64,000 bases of DNA, from positions 117,501 through 181,500 of the forward strand of contig CAJNDS010002788.1 of NCBI GenBank assembly GCA_905221605.1, given 5' to 3'. Below are positions 31,870-42,029 of this stretch, one piece after another. Within the stretch, counting starts at the first letter, position 1, and the number at the start of each line of letters is the position of its first letter. Both the position numbers and the translations under genes were made by a program. The notes beneath the pieces are model-generated. The model was not told the origin of the DNA. It saw only the letters and a list, made by a program, of their open reading frames with translations, and made no database searches. Source of the stretch: Symbiodinium natans (taxonomy: Eukaryota > Sar > Dinophyceae > Suessiales > Symbiodiniaceae).

Positions 31870-32090
31870 GCTGATCGTGGGGGGTGTGGCGCCAGGAGGC
31901 TCCAACTGGCTGGGAATCGGGCGCCAGGACACTGTTTTTGGCAGGGAACCGGGCGCTGGGAGGCTGCCTCCTGGCACGGGACTGCAAGGAGGCTGCCTCC
32001 TTGGCGCCCGACATTCTCTGCTAGGTGGCAGGTCCTGGCACCGATTCCCTGCCCGGAGGAGCCTCGTGGCACCAGCCCCCCAAAACCAGC
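31870..32090. repeat. GGCGCCAGGAGGCT-type internal repeats
   Basis: Short imperfect direct and inverted repeats of GGCGCCAGGAGGCTCC, GGGAATCGGGCGCCAGG, GAGGCTGCCTCC and CTGGCACC. The translated + frame is low-complexity and is not taken as a gene. Confidence 0.5.
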
Positions 32091-32478
32091 ATTTTTCGGT
32101 TCATGGGAGAGAGTCTTCTAGTGCATTTTTCCGGTGTTTTTTCGTTCTTCTCTCAACTTTTCAACAAGTCTTGCTGTCGGTTCGTAGGAAATCACAAGTT
32201 AAACTTGCATTCAATCTTGGCTTGCCGGGGGAGCGCTCTCCATGCGAGCATTCTCTGCGGCATGCTCCAGCGCCATTTACTTTGGATTCTCACGGAAGGA
32301 ATCCGGCGGCGCCCTGTGGGAAGGTTTGTGGGATAAGGGGCTCTAGGGTGGGGGGTGGGAAACCCAGACCAGCAGATCCGGGCAAGAAGTCAGGAGACCT
32401 GGGCAAGGAAAATACCTAGATTAACGTGAAAACTACTCTCGGGGTTTTCAACCAGGGTTAGCGTCGAGGTTGGGTTCT

Positions 32479-32516
32479 TAAACCCTAAACCCTAAACCCT
32501 AAATCCTAAACCCTAG
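32479..32516 (-). repeat. interstitial telomere-like tract (CCCTAAA)
   Basis: Five adjacent CCCTAAA units, one with T for C (AAATCCTAAA); the reverse strand reads TTTAGGG, the telomere repeat type reported for dinoflagellates and plants. Confidence 0.85.
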
Positions 32517-32589
32517 ATGTTGCTTAGGAGACTTGGCCCGGTCGTACTGGAGTATGGGGATGGGTGATCTTCCTTCCTTCCCTACTGCG

Positions 32590-33330
32590 TTGAATGTAGT
32601 ACAATTAGGTTTAATCTAATATTGAATATTCACACTTTAAATAAATGTTAAGCATTCAAGATTCAAGACCCAAGGCTTGAGATTCGAGATTTAAGGTTCA
32701 AGATTCAGGATTTACGGGAAAAGATTCACAATTGAACATTAAATACTCAACAGTTACTACTTTTTCACAACTATTTTCACAAAATGTAGAATGTCCATTT
32801 TGTAATATTTATATTTATATTGTATATTCAGTCTATATATATATATATATATATTTATACGTATAACATCACTGTTCAATACTCAATATTCAAACCCAGT
32901 CTGCAAGACCCATAAGTCATTGTTTCATGTTCAGTGTTTGATGGTTAGCGCTCTAAAAATACGCGGTAATCACTACTCAATACCTGATACTTAATATTTT
33001 TTCACAGTTAGATTTCGAACATTTAGTATTATGTTGAAGGTGAAATATTGAAAACTGAATTTCAATATTCCAGAATATACTTTGTATCTTTTAAGTTGAA
33101 GAACATGTCATGTTTGACATCCAAGCCTTATTTTTTTTACTTTTTCATTAATTATCTAAAAAGCTGTTGCATCTTTTCTGGAATGTTGAGTATTGGGTCT
33201 TGAGTCTTGGTCTGGCTAAATCACCAGGACTGTACGTGGTGATCTCATATTTCAGCGTTGTTGTGTGGGTGGGGGGGGGAGGGGGCGGGGGTGGTGTACG
33301 GAATCTAGAATCTAGTGGTTTTGCACTTGT
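32590..33330. other. AT-rich low-complexity DNA
   Basis: Degenerate runs such as ATTCAAGATTCAAG and AATACTCAATATTCAA, a (TA)n tract at 32834-32855 and a G-tract at 33265-33290. No gene seen. Confidence 0.8.
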
Positions 33331-33719
33331 CATCTAGCTGAAAGGCAAAACAAAGAACGATAGTAAACGATAGTACGCGTTGTTTCGCATGTTTCTTACA
33401 GAGTAAACAAATTCAGACAGTTCATTTGCACAGACCCCACTAAAGACAGCAAACAAAAGGGGAAAGACGGTACATGACTGCATCAGGCACATATCCAACT
33501 CTGAGGTATTAACCCTACACCCCAAAACTCTGAACAATAATACAAGGGCCTGCGCGTGCCGAGCCCCCTTCCCCCAAAAAAAATCACTCAGGGAAAGCCC
33601 AAACATGAACGCAATCTACTAGCTCTGTGCTTGTTTGCAATGGTCTTACTGTGTGGAGAGAACGTAACAGCTACACCCTTGAATCTCAGGCTTTTGGTCA
33701 ACAGGTACAACTGGGCCGT

Positions 33720-34200
33720 TCCGTGGGCTTCGTTCTTATTATCTTCACGCCCGTAATAATATAATAAAATAGGTAAGGAACGCACGCTATTTTATTAGTA
33801 TTATTACGTAAGGGCGTGAATGTAATGAACGAAGTCATTAACTGTACGTACGAAGATAATAAATAAGCGAGAGAAGAATGAGTGAGCGTAGTGAAAGTGC
33901 ATTTAATATGTAATTTATAGGAGTTCTCTTAACACTCTTTATGAATAATATTATGGTCAAGGAACCCAACATAGAATTACTACTAAGAAGAGAGATTTAT
34001 TATAATAATATTATGTGCTCTTTACAATTATTAGTTTAATAAAGGGGTGAATACGCACACTTTAATTGTATGATCTTCGTTCCTTATTATGTTCATCATT
34101 ACGTTTACAAAGAGTGACACAGGATAAGGCCCTTTTAGTTAATAAGAAGCCCATATAAGATTCATGCGTTCACTACGTTCGCCCAGTTCGTTTCACTCTC
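33720..34200. other. AT-rich island with organelle-like look
   Basis: Composition changes sharply to AT-rich sequence with short words such as GAACGAAGTCATTAAC, GAGTGAGCGTAGTGAAAGTG and CGTTCACTACGTTCG that resemble intergenic DNA of some algal plastids or mitochondria. A hairpin is formed by 33728-33770 and 33789-33834. No organelle gene could be read. Origin as transferred organelle DNA is inference. Confidence 0.45.
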
Positions 34201-34219
34201 TGGTTTCACTTCGTCTTGT

Positions 34220-34566
34220 TTGCAAACGGGGGGCGGAGGGGGGCTGCGACCTTCAACCCCCCCCCCCCCCTCCCGCTTTTACCGCCCGCTTTTTTAAAGC
34301 CGTGCAAGCTTGTTTCCAAGCGTGTGAATGGTTTCAAAGCGTGCGAACGATTGAAATTCACGTTACCAAATGGCGCCTCCCTCCCCCTCCCCAACCCCCC
34401 GTTTTTTTTGCTAGAATTCCTACAAGAAGTATTTGAACCCTATGAAAATATGGAGGGAATGGAGGCTTTCATCGGAAAAACCAAGAAAATGCACCAATTC
34501 CTATGAAGAGGGAGTGGAGATTTTGCTAGGAAGAACCAAGAAAATCGACCCCCAAAAAACGACCCC

Positions 34567-34599
<33 letters not shown>

Positions 34600-35330
34600 A
34601 ATCCGGCTTTTTGAAACATCATGAGAGCGTTGCGTTTGCAAATGGAGGGGGGCTGTGCCCCCCGCCAAACCCCGTTTTTTGAAGCCATGGCCTCCTCCAA
34701 GCCCCCCGCTTTTTGACGCCGTGCAAGCTCTCTTCACAAGGCGTGTGAGAGCTTTTTGGAACCCATCATGTGAGTATTGATAGCGCAAGTAGAAGTTTTC
34801 CATGGGGCGGGGGGCTGTGCCCCCGTCCGAGCCGCTTTTTGAAAGCCGTGCAAGTTGTTAGCAAATGGCCCCCCCAAATCCCCCGCGTTTACCACGCCTT
34901 TTTTAAAGCCGAGGGGGGGGGGGACTGCGCTATGAAAAATTGAGGGAATGGCGAGTTTCCTAGGAAAAACCAAGAAAGTCGACCCCCCCCCCCCCCTCAA
35001 AAAAAAGGACCCAAAAAAAATTTAATTCCCCAACCACTCCACCCTTGCAGCGCCTTTTTTAAGCCTTGAAAAGCCTTCTTCGCAAAGCATATGAACGTTT
35101 TTGTGAAACCCATCCTGAGACCATTGCATTTGCAAATGGAGGGGCCGCTCTCTGAAGCCATGCCCTCTCACGAATCTTTTTGAAACCCATCATGCAAGCA
35201 TGCTGTTAGCAAGTTTCCCCCCCCAACCCCCGCTTGTTTCAGCCGTGCAACCTTGCTTCACAAATCATAGGGTCTTATTGAAACCCATCATGAGAACCCC
35301 CCTCAAATCCCCCAAACCCAAACCCCGCCG
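34220..35330. repeat. cluster of G/C-tract dispersed repeats
   Basis: Repeated modules: TTTGCAAA, a run of G, GCTGYGCCCC, a run of C, CCCGCTTTTT, AAGCCGTGCAAGCTTG, AAGCGTRTGAA, then AACCCATCATGAGA. Copies or partial copies start near 34220, 34640, 34800, 35060, 35130 and 35215. A (GA)n tract lies at 34576-34600. Open frames across this stretch are Pro-rich or Gly-rich artefacts of the tracts. Confidence 0.75.
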
Positions 35331-35389
35331 TTTTCCGTTTTTTTTGCCGTGCTCGCGTAAGGCGTGGGCAGCGTTACAATTTCCCACAG

Positions 35390-35600
35390 CTATGGCTAAG
35401 CAAACAAAAGCCCTGGCTGCAAGGGAGCCCCGCAGCCACGGCTAAGCAAAAAGGCTGCAAGGGAGCCTCACAGCCACGGCTAAGTTTGTTGTTTGCTTTG
35501 CCCTGGCTGCACGGGAGCCCCGCAGCCACGGCTAAGCAGAAAAACTAAACGGCTCCTGTCAAGATCGGCGGTGTTTGTTTTTTGTTTAGCCCTGGCTGCA
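35390..35600 (+). repeat. GGCTGCAAGGGAGCC palindromic repeat
   Basis: Three to four copies of GGCTGCAAGGGAGCCCCGCA followed by GCCACGGCTAAGCA. GGCTGC and GCAGCC pair to form a small hairpin within each unit. The same units recur at 40555-40700. Confidence 0.8.
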
Positions 35601-35639
35601 AGGGGCCCGGTGCTTTTTGTTTTCCTAACGTTGGCCCTG

Positions 35640-35830
35640 GCTTGGTGGCCTTGGTAACGTTGGCCCCAGGCCTTCTGGTCGCCTGGTCCCCTGGTCCTCT
35701 GGCCCTCTGGTCGCTTGGTCTTCTGGTCCTTTGGCCTTCTGGTCCCTTGGTCCTCTGGGCCTACGGTCCTCTGGTGCTCTGGTCCCGTGGCCTCTCGTCC
35801 TCTGGTCCCGTGGTTTCCTGGTCCCGTCGT
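35640..35830 (+). repeat. CTGGTCCTCTGG minisatellite
   Basis: About 18 imperfect 10-bp units of the type CTGGTCCYNT; the translated frames are Leu/Trp/Gly repeats and are not considered genes. Confidence 0.85.
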
Positions 35831-35973
35831 GGCCAGATTTTCTTGTTTTTTTTGATGTACTTGTTTTGGACATCATGATCATGGTATAATTAGTATGTAG
35901 TATAACATAGGAATGTATATGTTTATATATATATATATGTTTATATAAACATAGTATAGCGTCATATAATAAT

Positions 35974-36130
35974 TGCGAACATTCTCCTGCCGGTCACCGC
36001 AAATTTTAGGCTCTTTAGTTACAGGATTGCAGACCAGAGCACGAGGAAAAGTCCTGCGTGCTGTGAAGTGTCTGCCTTGCCAGCCCATAGTCCCTCAACT
36101 GACGTTGTGAGGCCTGCGTAAGCAAACGTA
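35974..36130 (+). repeat. 5' LTR
   Basis: 157 bp, TG...TA ends; differs from the 3' LTR at CCTGCCG/AGTC and GAGCAC/TGAGG. Confidence 0.88.
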
Positions 36131-36162
36131 GGTTATCAGCCGTAGCTCTAGTGAGTGGAGCT

Positions 36163-36507
36163 ATGGAGGCTGGTATGAGGCGCAGAAGAGCCGTTAGCTT
36201 GGGTCCGTCGGAGGCGCGACCCAACCCGTTCTGGAGCGAGAGAGCGCAGGACACCTTTAGTTTGCAGCGAGCAAGGCCAAGAGACCTTCCACAGTTAGAA
36301 ACCGCCGAGGGAGGAGAACGGCCTGATGAAGCAGTGATGGTAGCATCTGAGACGACCCGTGGTGCAGTGGGCATGGAAGATGGTCGCGACGCTCGAGCCG
36401 TGACTGGACTGCCTAGCACTGGAGCAGAGGAAGACCATGCAAGTTGGGACAGGCCTCTGAACCACGTGCAGCTGTCCGCGAGGGCCAGCAGTCTCTGGAA
36501 GATGTGA
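36163..36507 (+). pseudogene. gag-like N-terminal fragment
   Basis: Open from ATG 36163 just after the primer site (MEAGMRRRRAVSLGPSEA, then PNPFWSERAQ). The NPFWSERAQ-like start resembles dinoflagellate copia-type polyproteins from memory of the family. It stops at 36505-36507, so the reading frame of the polyprotein is lost. Confidence 0.45.
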
Positions 36508-37201
36508 CGTTGCTGTTACAAAGGGCAGCCGAGATACCAATTTTGGATGAGTGGGCTTCAGAAGGAGGCAACACGAGCAGTGCAGCTCATGGTGAAAGTT
36601 CTGCAGATGGGACGCCTAGGGAGCGGCCTAGGCGGCGGAGTTGGTGGACGGGAATCTAGGCTGTTCCCGTGTGGATCCAGAATGACAAGTTCACCCGTGG
36701 AGCTCCACGTTCCACACACAACTCTTCCTCCCATCCTTACTGGCATGACTCCCGACAGCCCCTTCATCCCGGTTTCCCCTTCCTGGCTGCTCTCCTGAGG
36801 GTTCTTTTGGGGGCCTTGGCAAATCCCTCTGATACATCTCACAGGCTACACTCGCAGTCTGTACACCTAGAGTGAGCACATCCGGCGAACTGCTGACTGT
36901 ACCTAGCTGTTCACTCGGCCAGCCCTTACGAGCGGCGGCAGAGCCTTGCGTTTGTTCCCGGACTCGCTCCAGAACCACTTGGGTGATCCACTCCAGCCAG
37001 ATCCAAGGCGCTGTGCATAGAACCAGCTGAAGATGATTTTCGCTCCAGTCTCTCCAGTCGGTCAGTCAAGCCACCCAGCTCACCTCGAAGATGGCCTTTC
37101 ACGTCGATGACTTGATCTGCAACCTGTGCCTGAAGACTACCATCTGCGCTGACAACGCTTGAACATCAATGGACGTTCGCTGCATACCCTCGTAAAGACT
37201 T

Positions 37202-38092
37202 TTGATCAAACATCTGAGCTCCTCGCCGCCCACACCCCCAAAGTGTCCGCCTTCTTTGGAAACGCCCGCCCCGAATCCGGTGCAGCGCGACACGAGGGCA
37301 TGTCCACGTGAGCATGTTGAGAGTGACCGAAGTGGAGCGGCAGAGAGACTTGAGAGTCATGTCGCAAGCAGTGTTGTGCATGATGTGCCTGTGCGTGCGC
37401 ATGAGGGTGGAGCTGAAAGGTCTTGGGATCGTTTTGGTTTTGGGACTGGAGGTAGAGACCCGTTTGCGGTTGGAGATCGCGTGATGTGGGACTTACCGGT
37501 GCTAGGCCCGGTGAGTGAAACCAACCCTACTTTGAGAGCTTCGGATTGGTGGTACAAGATCAAGCCGTTGATGGCCGATTTGAGTTCAGGTTCCGCGTAC
37601 TGGTGGGACAGTATCGTTTCGGAGGCGCAGAATGCGAACCTGTACGATGGTGATTGGTCCACCTTCGCTTTGAGAGAGCCCGGAAAACATGAAGCCCCAA
37701 GGCCCAGGTTGGGGGGAGCCAAGGAAGGACTAATGTCCACTGCCATTTGCAGCGCAAATGGGGGGGAGTCAGGAGATAAAAAATGGATGTTGGAAATGCC
37801 GCGTGACAATCATGTTGAGCTTTGCTCTTTAAGCAAACACGTGAGCAGTTGCAGTTGCAGTTGTGTCGAGTTCATGTGCAGTGGCAATCCATGTGGCGAT
37901 CGTAGGGACTGCGCACGTTTCAGCTACAATGGCTGCACGAACATGTCCTCCAAAACGCATTCCGCTGGGGAGCATGAGGGCCCCGGAGGCCCTAGGAATC
38001 AACCGAGTGAGGCTCCGGAGAGGTTTTTGCGAAGCCCACGCTCAGGAGAAGGAGGCAATAAGGGCTGCGTTCTGTCCTGCCGCAGCCCGTGA
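37202..38092 (+). pseudogene. gag-like central fragment of the LTR element
   Basis: Open frame containing ASDWWYKIKPLMADLSSGSA and YWWDSIV, which resembles the capsid region of copia-type gag in this group (…DW…L…MADLSSGS…WW). No CCHC zinc knuckle, protease, integrase or reverse transcriptase follows; the frame ends just before the 3' LTR region. Mobilisation would need proteins from another element. Confidence 0.5.
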
Positions 38093-38236
38093 GGGCTTGC
38101 CGACGAAGGCTGGCAAATCCCTTCAACTCCGTGTTTGAAGAGCCTTGAGTCAACAACAGACTTGTTTAAGGACTCTGTAGTCCAAAACCTGTTGCTTCGA
38201 GAGCCGAGACAGTTTCGACAAGGCCGAAAGGGGGAG

Positions 38237-38393
38237 TGCGAACATTCTCCTGCCAGTCACCGCAAATTTTAGGCTCTTTAGTTACAGGATTGCAGACCAG
38301 AGCATGAGGAAAAGTCCTGCGTGCTGTGAAGTGTCTGCCTTGCCAGCCCATAGTCCCTCAACTGACGTTGTGAGGCCTGCGTAAGCAAACGTA
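38237..38393 (+). repeat. 3' LTR
   Basis: 157 bp, preceded by a polypurine tract and followed by the ATAAT target duplicate. Confidence 0.88.
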
Positions 38394-39095
38394 ATAATAT
38401 ATACTATACGAATATACATTTCAATATAATATACTATAATATAGTATAATATATGATATAGTATAATATAATAAAATATGATATAATATAATATATAATA
38501 TATAATATATAATATATAATATATAATATATAATGTATAATGTATAATGTATAATATATAATAAATATATAATATAAAATATATAATATATAATATATGA
38601 TTTATTATATATAATATATAATATATTATATATAATATAGAATATACAATATATAATATAGAATCTATAATATATATATATATAACATATAATATATAAC
38701 ATATAATATATAAATATATAATATATATATATAATAATATATAATATATAACATATAATATATACAGTAAATTTTAATATAAACTCATATAATATAATAT
38801 AAAAGATAATATACTAGAATAAAATAGTTTAATATACAATATACTAATATATAATATAATCTAATAGCTCAATGCAACATAATATAGTATATTATAGTAC
38901 CAGATAGCACAATATATTATAATATAAAATAATATGATATAATACAAGATGAGATAACATAATACAATTGTATATAATTTAATATCGTATAATATCATAT
39001 AATGTGATAAAATGTAATAAAGCATATGCATGTATGTATGTGTATATATATATATAAAGTCATCTAGTCCAATTCATAGTACACAGTACATGTTT
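38394..39095. repeat. ATATAATAT-type AT-rich satellite
   Basis: Almost pure A/T with ATATAATAT and TATAATATA words. The same kind of DNA precedes the LTR element at 35880-35973, so the element inserted into it. Confidence 0.92.
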
Positions 39096-39104
39096 ATATT
39101 GTTC

Positions 39105-39300
39105 TTTTGGAGCCGGGCAAGCTTGCTTCAAAGTGTATGAAACCCTTCCAAACCCATGATGCGAGCATTGTGTTTGCAAATGGGGGGGGCTGCGCCCCCC
39201 CCCCCAACCCCCCCGCTGTTTTTTTTAAGCCGGGCAAGCTTGCTTCAAAGCACATGAATCCCTGCCAAACCCATGATGCCAGCATTGTCTTCGCAAAAAA
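39105..39300 (+). repeat. two tandem units of the G/C-tract dispersed repeat
   Basis: AGCCGGGCAAGCTTGCTTCA starts at 39112 and again at about 39229; between them lie AACCCATGATGCGAGCATTG, TGTTTGCAAAT, a G tract, GCTGCGCCCCCC and a C tract. Same family as at 34.2-35.3 kb. Confidence 0.85.
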
Positions 39301-40300
39301 ACACATTACGACACAAGATACAAAAAGATACAATAATACACAACTATATACAACAAAATACAAGTAGAGACAAGAATATATACAATAACATAAAAATACA
39401 TAAAAAAGAAGTACTTACAATAATCTCCAGTAATTTACAATAATTCAATAACAAAAACAACAATATACGAAAACGTACAATAATATACAGCAATATCCAA
39501 TAATATACCATAATATACAATAGCCTACAACAATATACCATACTGTACAATAATATGAAGTAATCTACAAAAACATGCAAATAATGCACAATCATATGCA
39601 ATAATATGGAAAAATATACAATAGTATAGAATCATATATAGAGTAATGTACAATAAAAGACAATAAATTTCAAACAATGACAATAATATGCAGCAATATA
39701 CAAGAAGATTAAGAATAGACAATAATATCCAAGAATGTACAACAATATGCAATTTATACAATAACATGCAAGATAATATAAGACAATGCACTGATGTTCA
39801 AGAATGCCAGAATACACAATAATATACAATAATATAAAATAACATACAACAATATATAAGAAGATACATTTTTTTTTGACAATAGAGTACGATAATATAC
39901 AGTTATACGCAATTATATCAAAAACATAGAATAGGCCAGAGTATACAATAATCTACAATAATATGCAATAATTTACAGTACTTTGCCATCGTTTACAGTA
40001 TGTAAAACAGTAGATTACTAAACAATAATGGACCAGAATATACAAGAATAAATAGTATGCATTACTCAAATATGTTCAAAAAGATACCAGCAGAAACAAT
40101 AATATACAACAGTACACAATAAGATACAAGAACAGACAATAATACTGAATATTATTCAATAATATTCAATATGATTAATAATATTCAAGAATATTCAGTG
40201 ATATTCAATAGTATTCAATGATATTCAATAATATTCTTGAAGACTCAAGAATATTCAAGAATATTGAAGATTATGCAAGAATACACTAGAACATACGACA
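39300..40300. repeat. AATAATATAC / ATTCAATAAT low-complexity array
   Basis: Irregular 10-12-bp repeats of CAATAATATA, changing to TATTCAATAATATTCAA after about 40140. No gene. Confidence 0.9.
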
Positions 40301-40320
40301 ACTACAATATTAGAAGAACA

Positions 40321-40480
40321 CAGAAATGCTGCATTTTTCCGCAATTAGAGCCTACAAAAAGTCACAAATGCTGCAACCCACAGCATTCCGAGCTTGGGAA
40401 CACACAGAAACGCTGTGTTTTTGAGCGTTTTGGGCTTACAAGCAACCAGAAATGCTGCATTTCATAGCATTTAAAGCCAG
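40321..40480 (+). repeat. AGAAATGCTGCATTT short repeats
   Basis: Four related copies of AAATGCTGCA plus a spacer of 40-45 bp (near 40322, 40365, 40407 and 40449). Confidence 0.6.
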
Positions 40481-40554
40481 GAATGGCAGGGCCGGCGTTA
40501 GCAAGGCCAACCAGCCAGGGCCAACGTTAGGAGAAAAAAACAAACACCTCCGCC

Positions 40555-40705
40555 CTGGCTGCAAGGGAGCCCCGCAGCCACGACGAAGCAAAAATCAAAC
40601 GCTCCTGCCAAGGTTGGAGGTGTTGTTTTGCTTAGGCTTGGCGCTGGCCGAGAGAGACAGCCACGGCTGAGCAAGAAGTACTACGGCGCGGCTAAGCAAA
40701 AAACA
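40555..40705 (+). repeat. second cluster of GGCTGCAAGGGAGCC palindromic repeat
   Basis: Contains CTGGCTGCAAGGGAGCCCCG and two GGCTRAGCAA tails, matching 35390-35600. Confidence 0.75.
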
Positions 40706-40804
40706 AGCTTCTGCCTTGCAGGAAGCGTCCAGCAGACAAGCGTCAGAAGTGCTGCAACAGCAGCTCGCAGCCAAGGACAGCGTAGCAGGGTATACTTTGC
40801 AGCC

Positions 40805-41330
40805 GCGTGCGGATCAGTCGTTCTGAAGGAGGAAGCGCTACGTGAAGCACTGCAGATGGTGCAGCTTCAGCAGCAGCAGTTGGATATGGCCTGGATGAGG
40901 TCGCAGCTGCCATATATTGCTTTTCCCCTAATGATGTTTAGCTTTTGTTCGCGCAAGTCTGTGGTCGCTCGTGGCAGTCTGCGATATGGCAGGATGCAGT
41001 GGGCTTCTGAGCGCCAAGATGCTCTGCAGGCAGCCCGGCAGCCCTGCTCGCAGCAGCTCACATCTGCAAACCTTGACGAGGAAGCGCAGGATCAGATTGC
41101 GCAGTCCACGATGGAGAATGACGCCCTCCACAAGGAAAGCTTCACGTTGCACGGCGTGGATGCTCGCGAATCTCGCAAATTTCGAGCCAAGCGCAGGAGT
41201 TGGCTAGCCTGAGGGCGAATGTCGAGACCTTGGTGCACGGAATGTTTTCTGAAGTGGCTGCGCCTGTGCTGTCTAGAAAACTCAGGCCGCGCGCCAGGAG
41301 GAGCCTGTTCAAGGGAGCGTTTTCATCCTG
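40805..41330 (+). pseudogene. possible coiled-coil exon remnants
   Basis: Segments such as LKEEALREALQMVQLQQQQL (about 40825-40885), DEEAQDQIAQSTMENDALHK (about 41079-41138) and, in another frame, ISQISSQAQELASLRANVET (about 41170-41230) are helical and Gln/Glu-rich. They do not form one frame and no splice joins were convincing. It may be a decayed relative of the 27.5-28.2 kb coiled-coil gene. Confidence 0.3.
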
Positions 41331-41589
41331 ACCTACGTCGTAACTCTTGGCCTGAGAACCCTAAAGATACACAGCAGTTGGTGTAACTCGCCGTGCCGAG
41401 AGTTGGGAAGCCCTTCGCCAGCCCAGACACCTGAAATGATATGGGGTGGGCCAAAAGGAGCGAGGTGCGGGACATTGCCTGGGAGGCTCAAAAGGAGTGA
41501 TAATCGCGACACCCTCTTGAACCCTTCCTGTGGCTCAGCAAAGCTGTGAGGTTTTGGCATGCTGCGAGCAGACAATTTCTGAAACGACC

Positions 41590-41960
41590 AAGAACAATCA
41601 GCAACAGCCCTGTGACAACGAGCGCGGAGGACGCAACACCTTCCGGAACTCTTTCAAGGAGCGCAGCAACACCCCTCTGAATCCTTGTAAGAAACGTAGA
41701 AGATCAACGCAACAGGGCAGAGCAGACAGTGACAGCCTTAGTGACGGCAACAGTCCAACAGCCCCTCCTGAACTGTTGCAAGGCAGAAGATCAACGCGCG
41801 CGAGAGGGAGCGACAATCAGCAACAGCCTTAGCCACAGCAATGCAGATCATCCACGCGCCAGAGAGGAACAATCAGCAACAGCCTTGGTGACACAAGAAC
41901 GCAACGCGCTCCTGAACCCTTGCAAGAATGAAGAAGATCAACGCGACGGGGAGAAACAAC
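41590..41960 (+). repeat. about 100-bp degenerate repeats
   Basis: Repeated words AATCAGCAACAGCC, GAAGATCAACGCGAC and CTGAACCCTTGCAAG occur three times in the same order. Nothing coding recognised. Confidence 0.55.
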
Positions 41961-42029
41961 CAGACGGACGCCCCCTGCTGTGCGAGTTGGGAGGCGCTGC
42001 ATGCTGTTTCGATTTTGGTGATCGGGGAG

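Larger units (their letters stand above)
35974..38393 (+). mobile_element. non-autonomous LTR retrotransposon, 2.4 kb
   Basis: Two 157-bp direct repeats (35974-36130 and 38237-38393) differ at two positions only. Both start TGCGAACATTCTCC and end GCAAACGTA. The element is bordered by ATAAT on both sides (35969-35973 and 38394-38398), a 5-bp target-site duplication. Right of the 5' LTR lies GGTTATCAGCCGTAGCTC, like the initiator-tRNA primer site used by many copia elements. Left of the 3' LTR lies a purine tract GAAAGGGGGAG. The interior has gag-like pieces but no reverse transcriptase or integrase. The element sits in AT-rich repeat DNA and is probably young because its LTRs are nearly identical. 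Confidence 0.88.
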
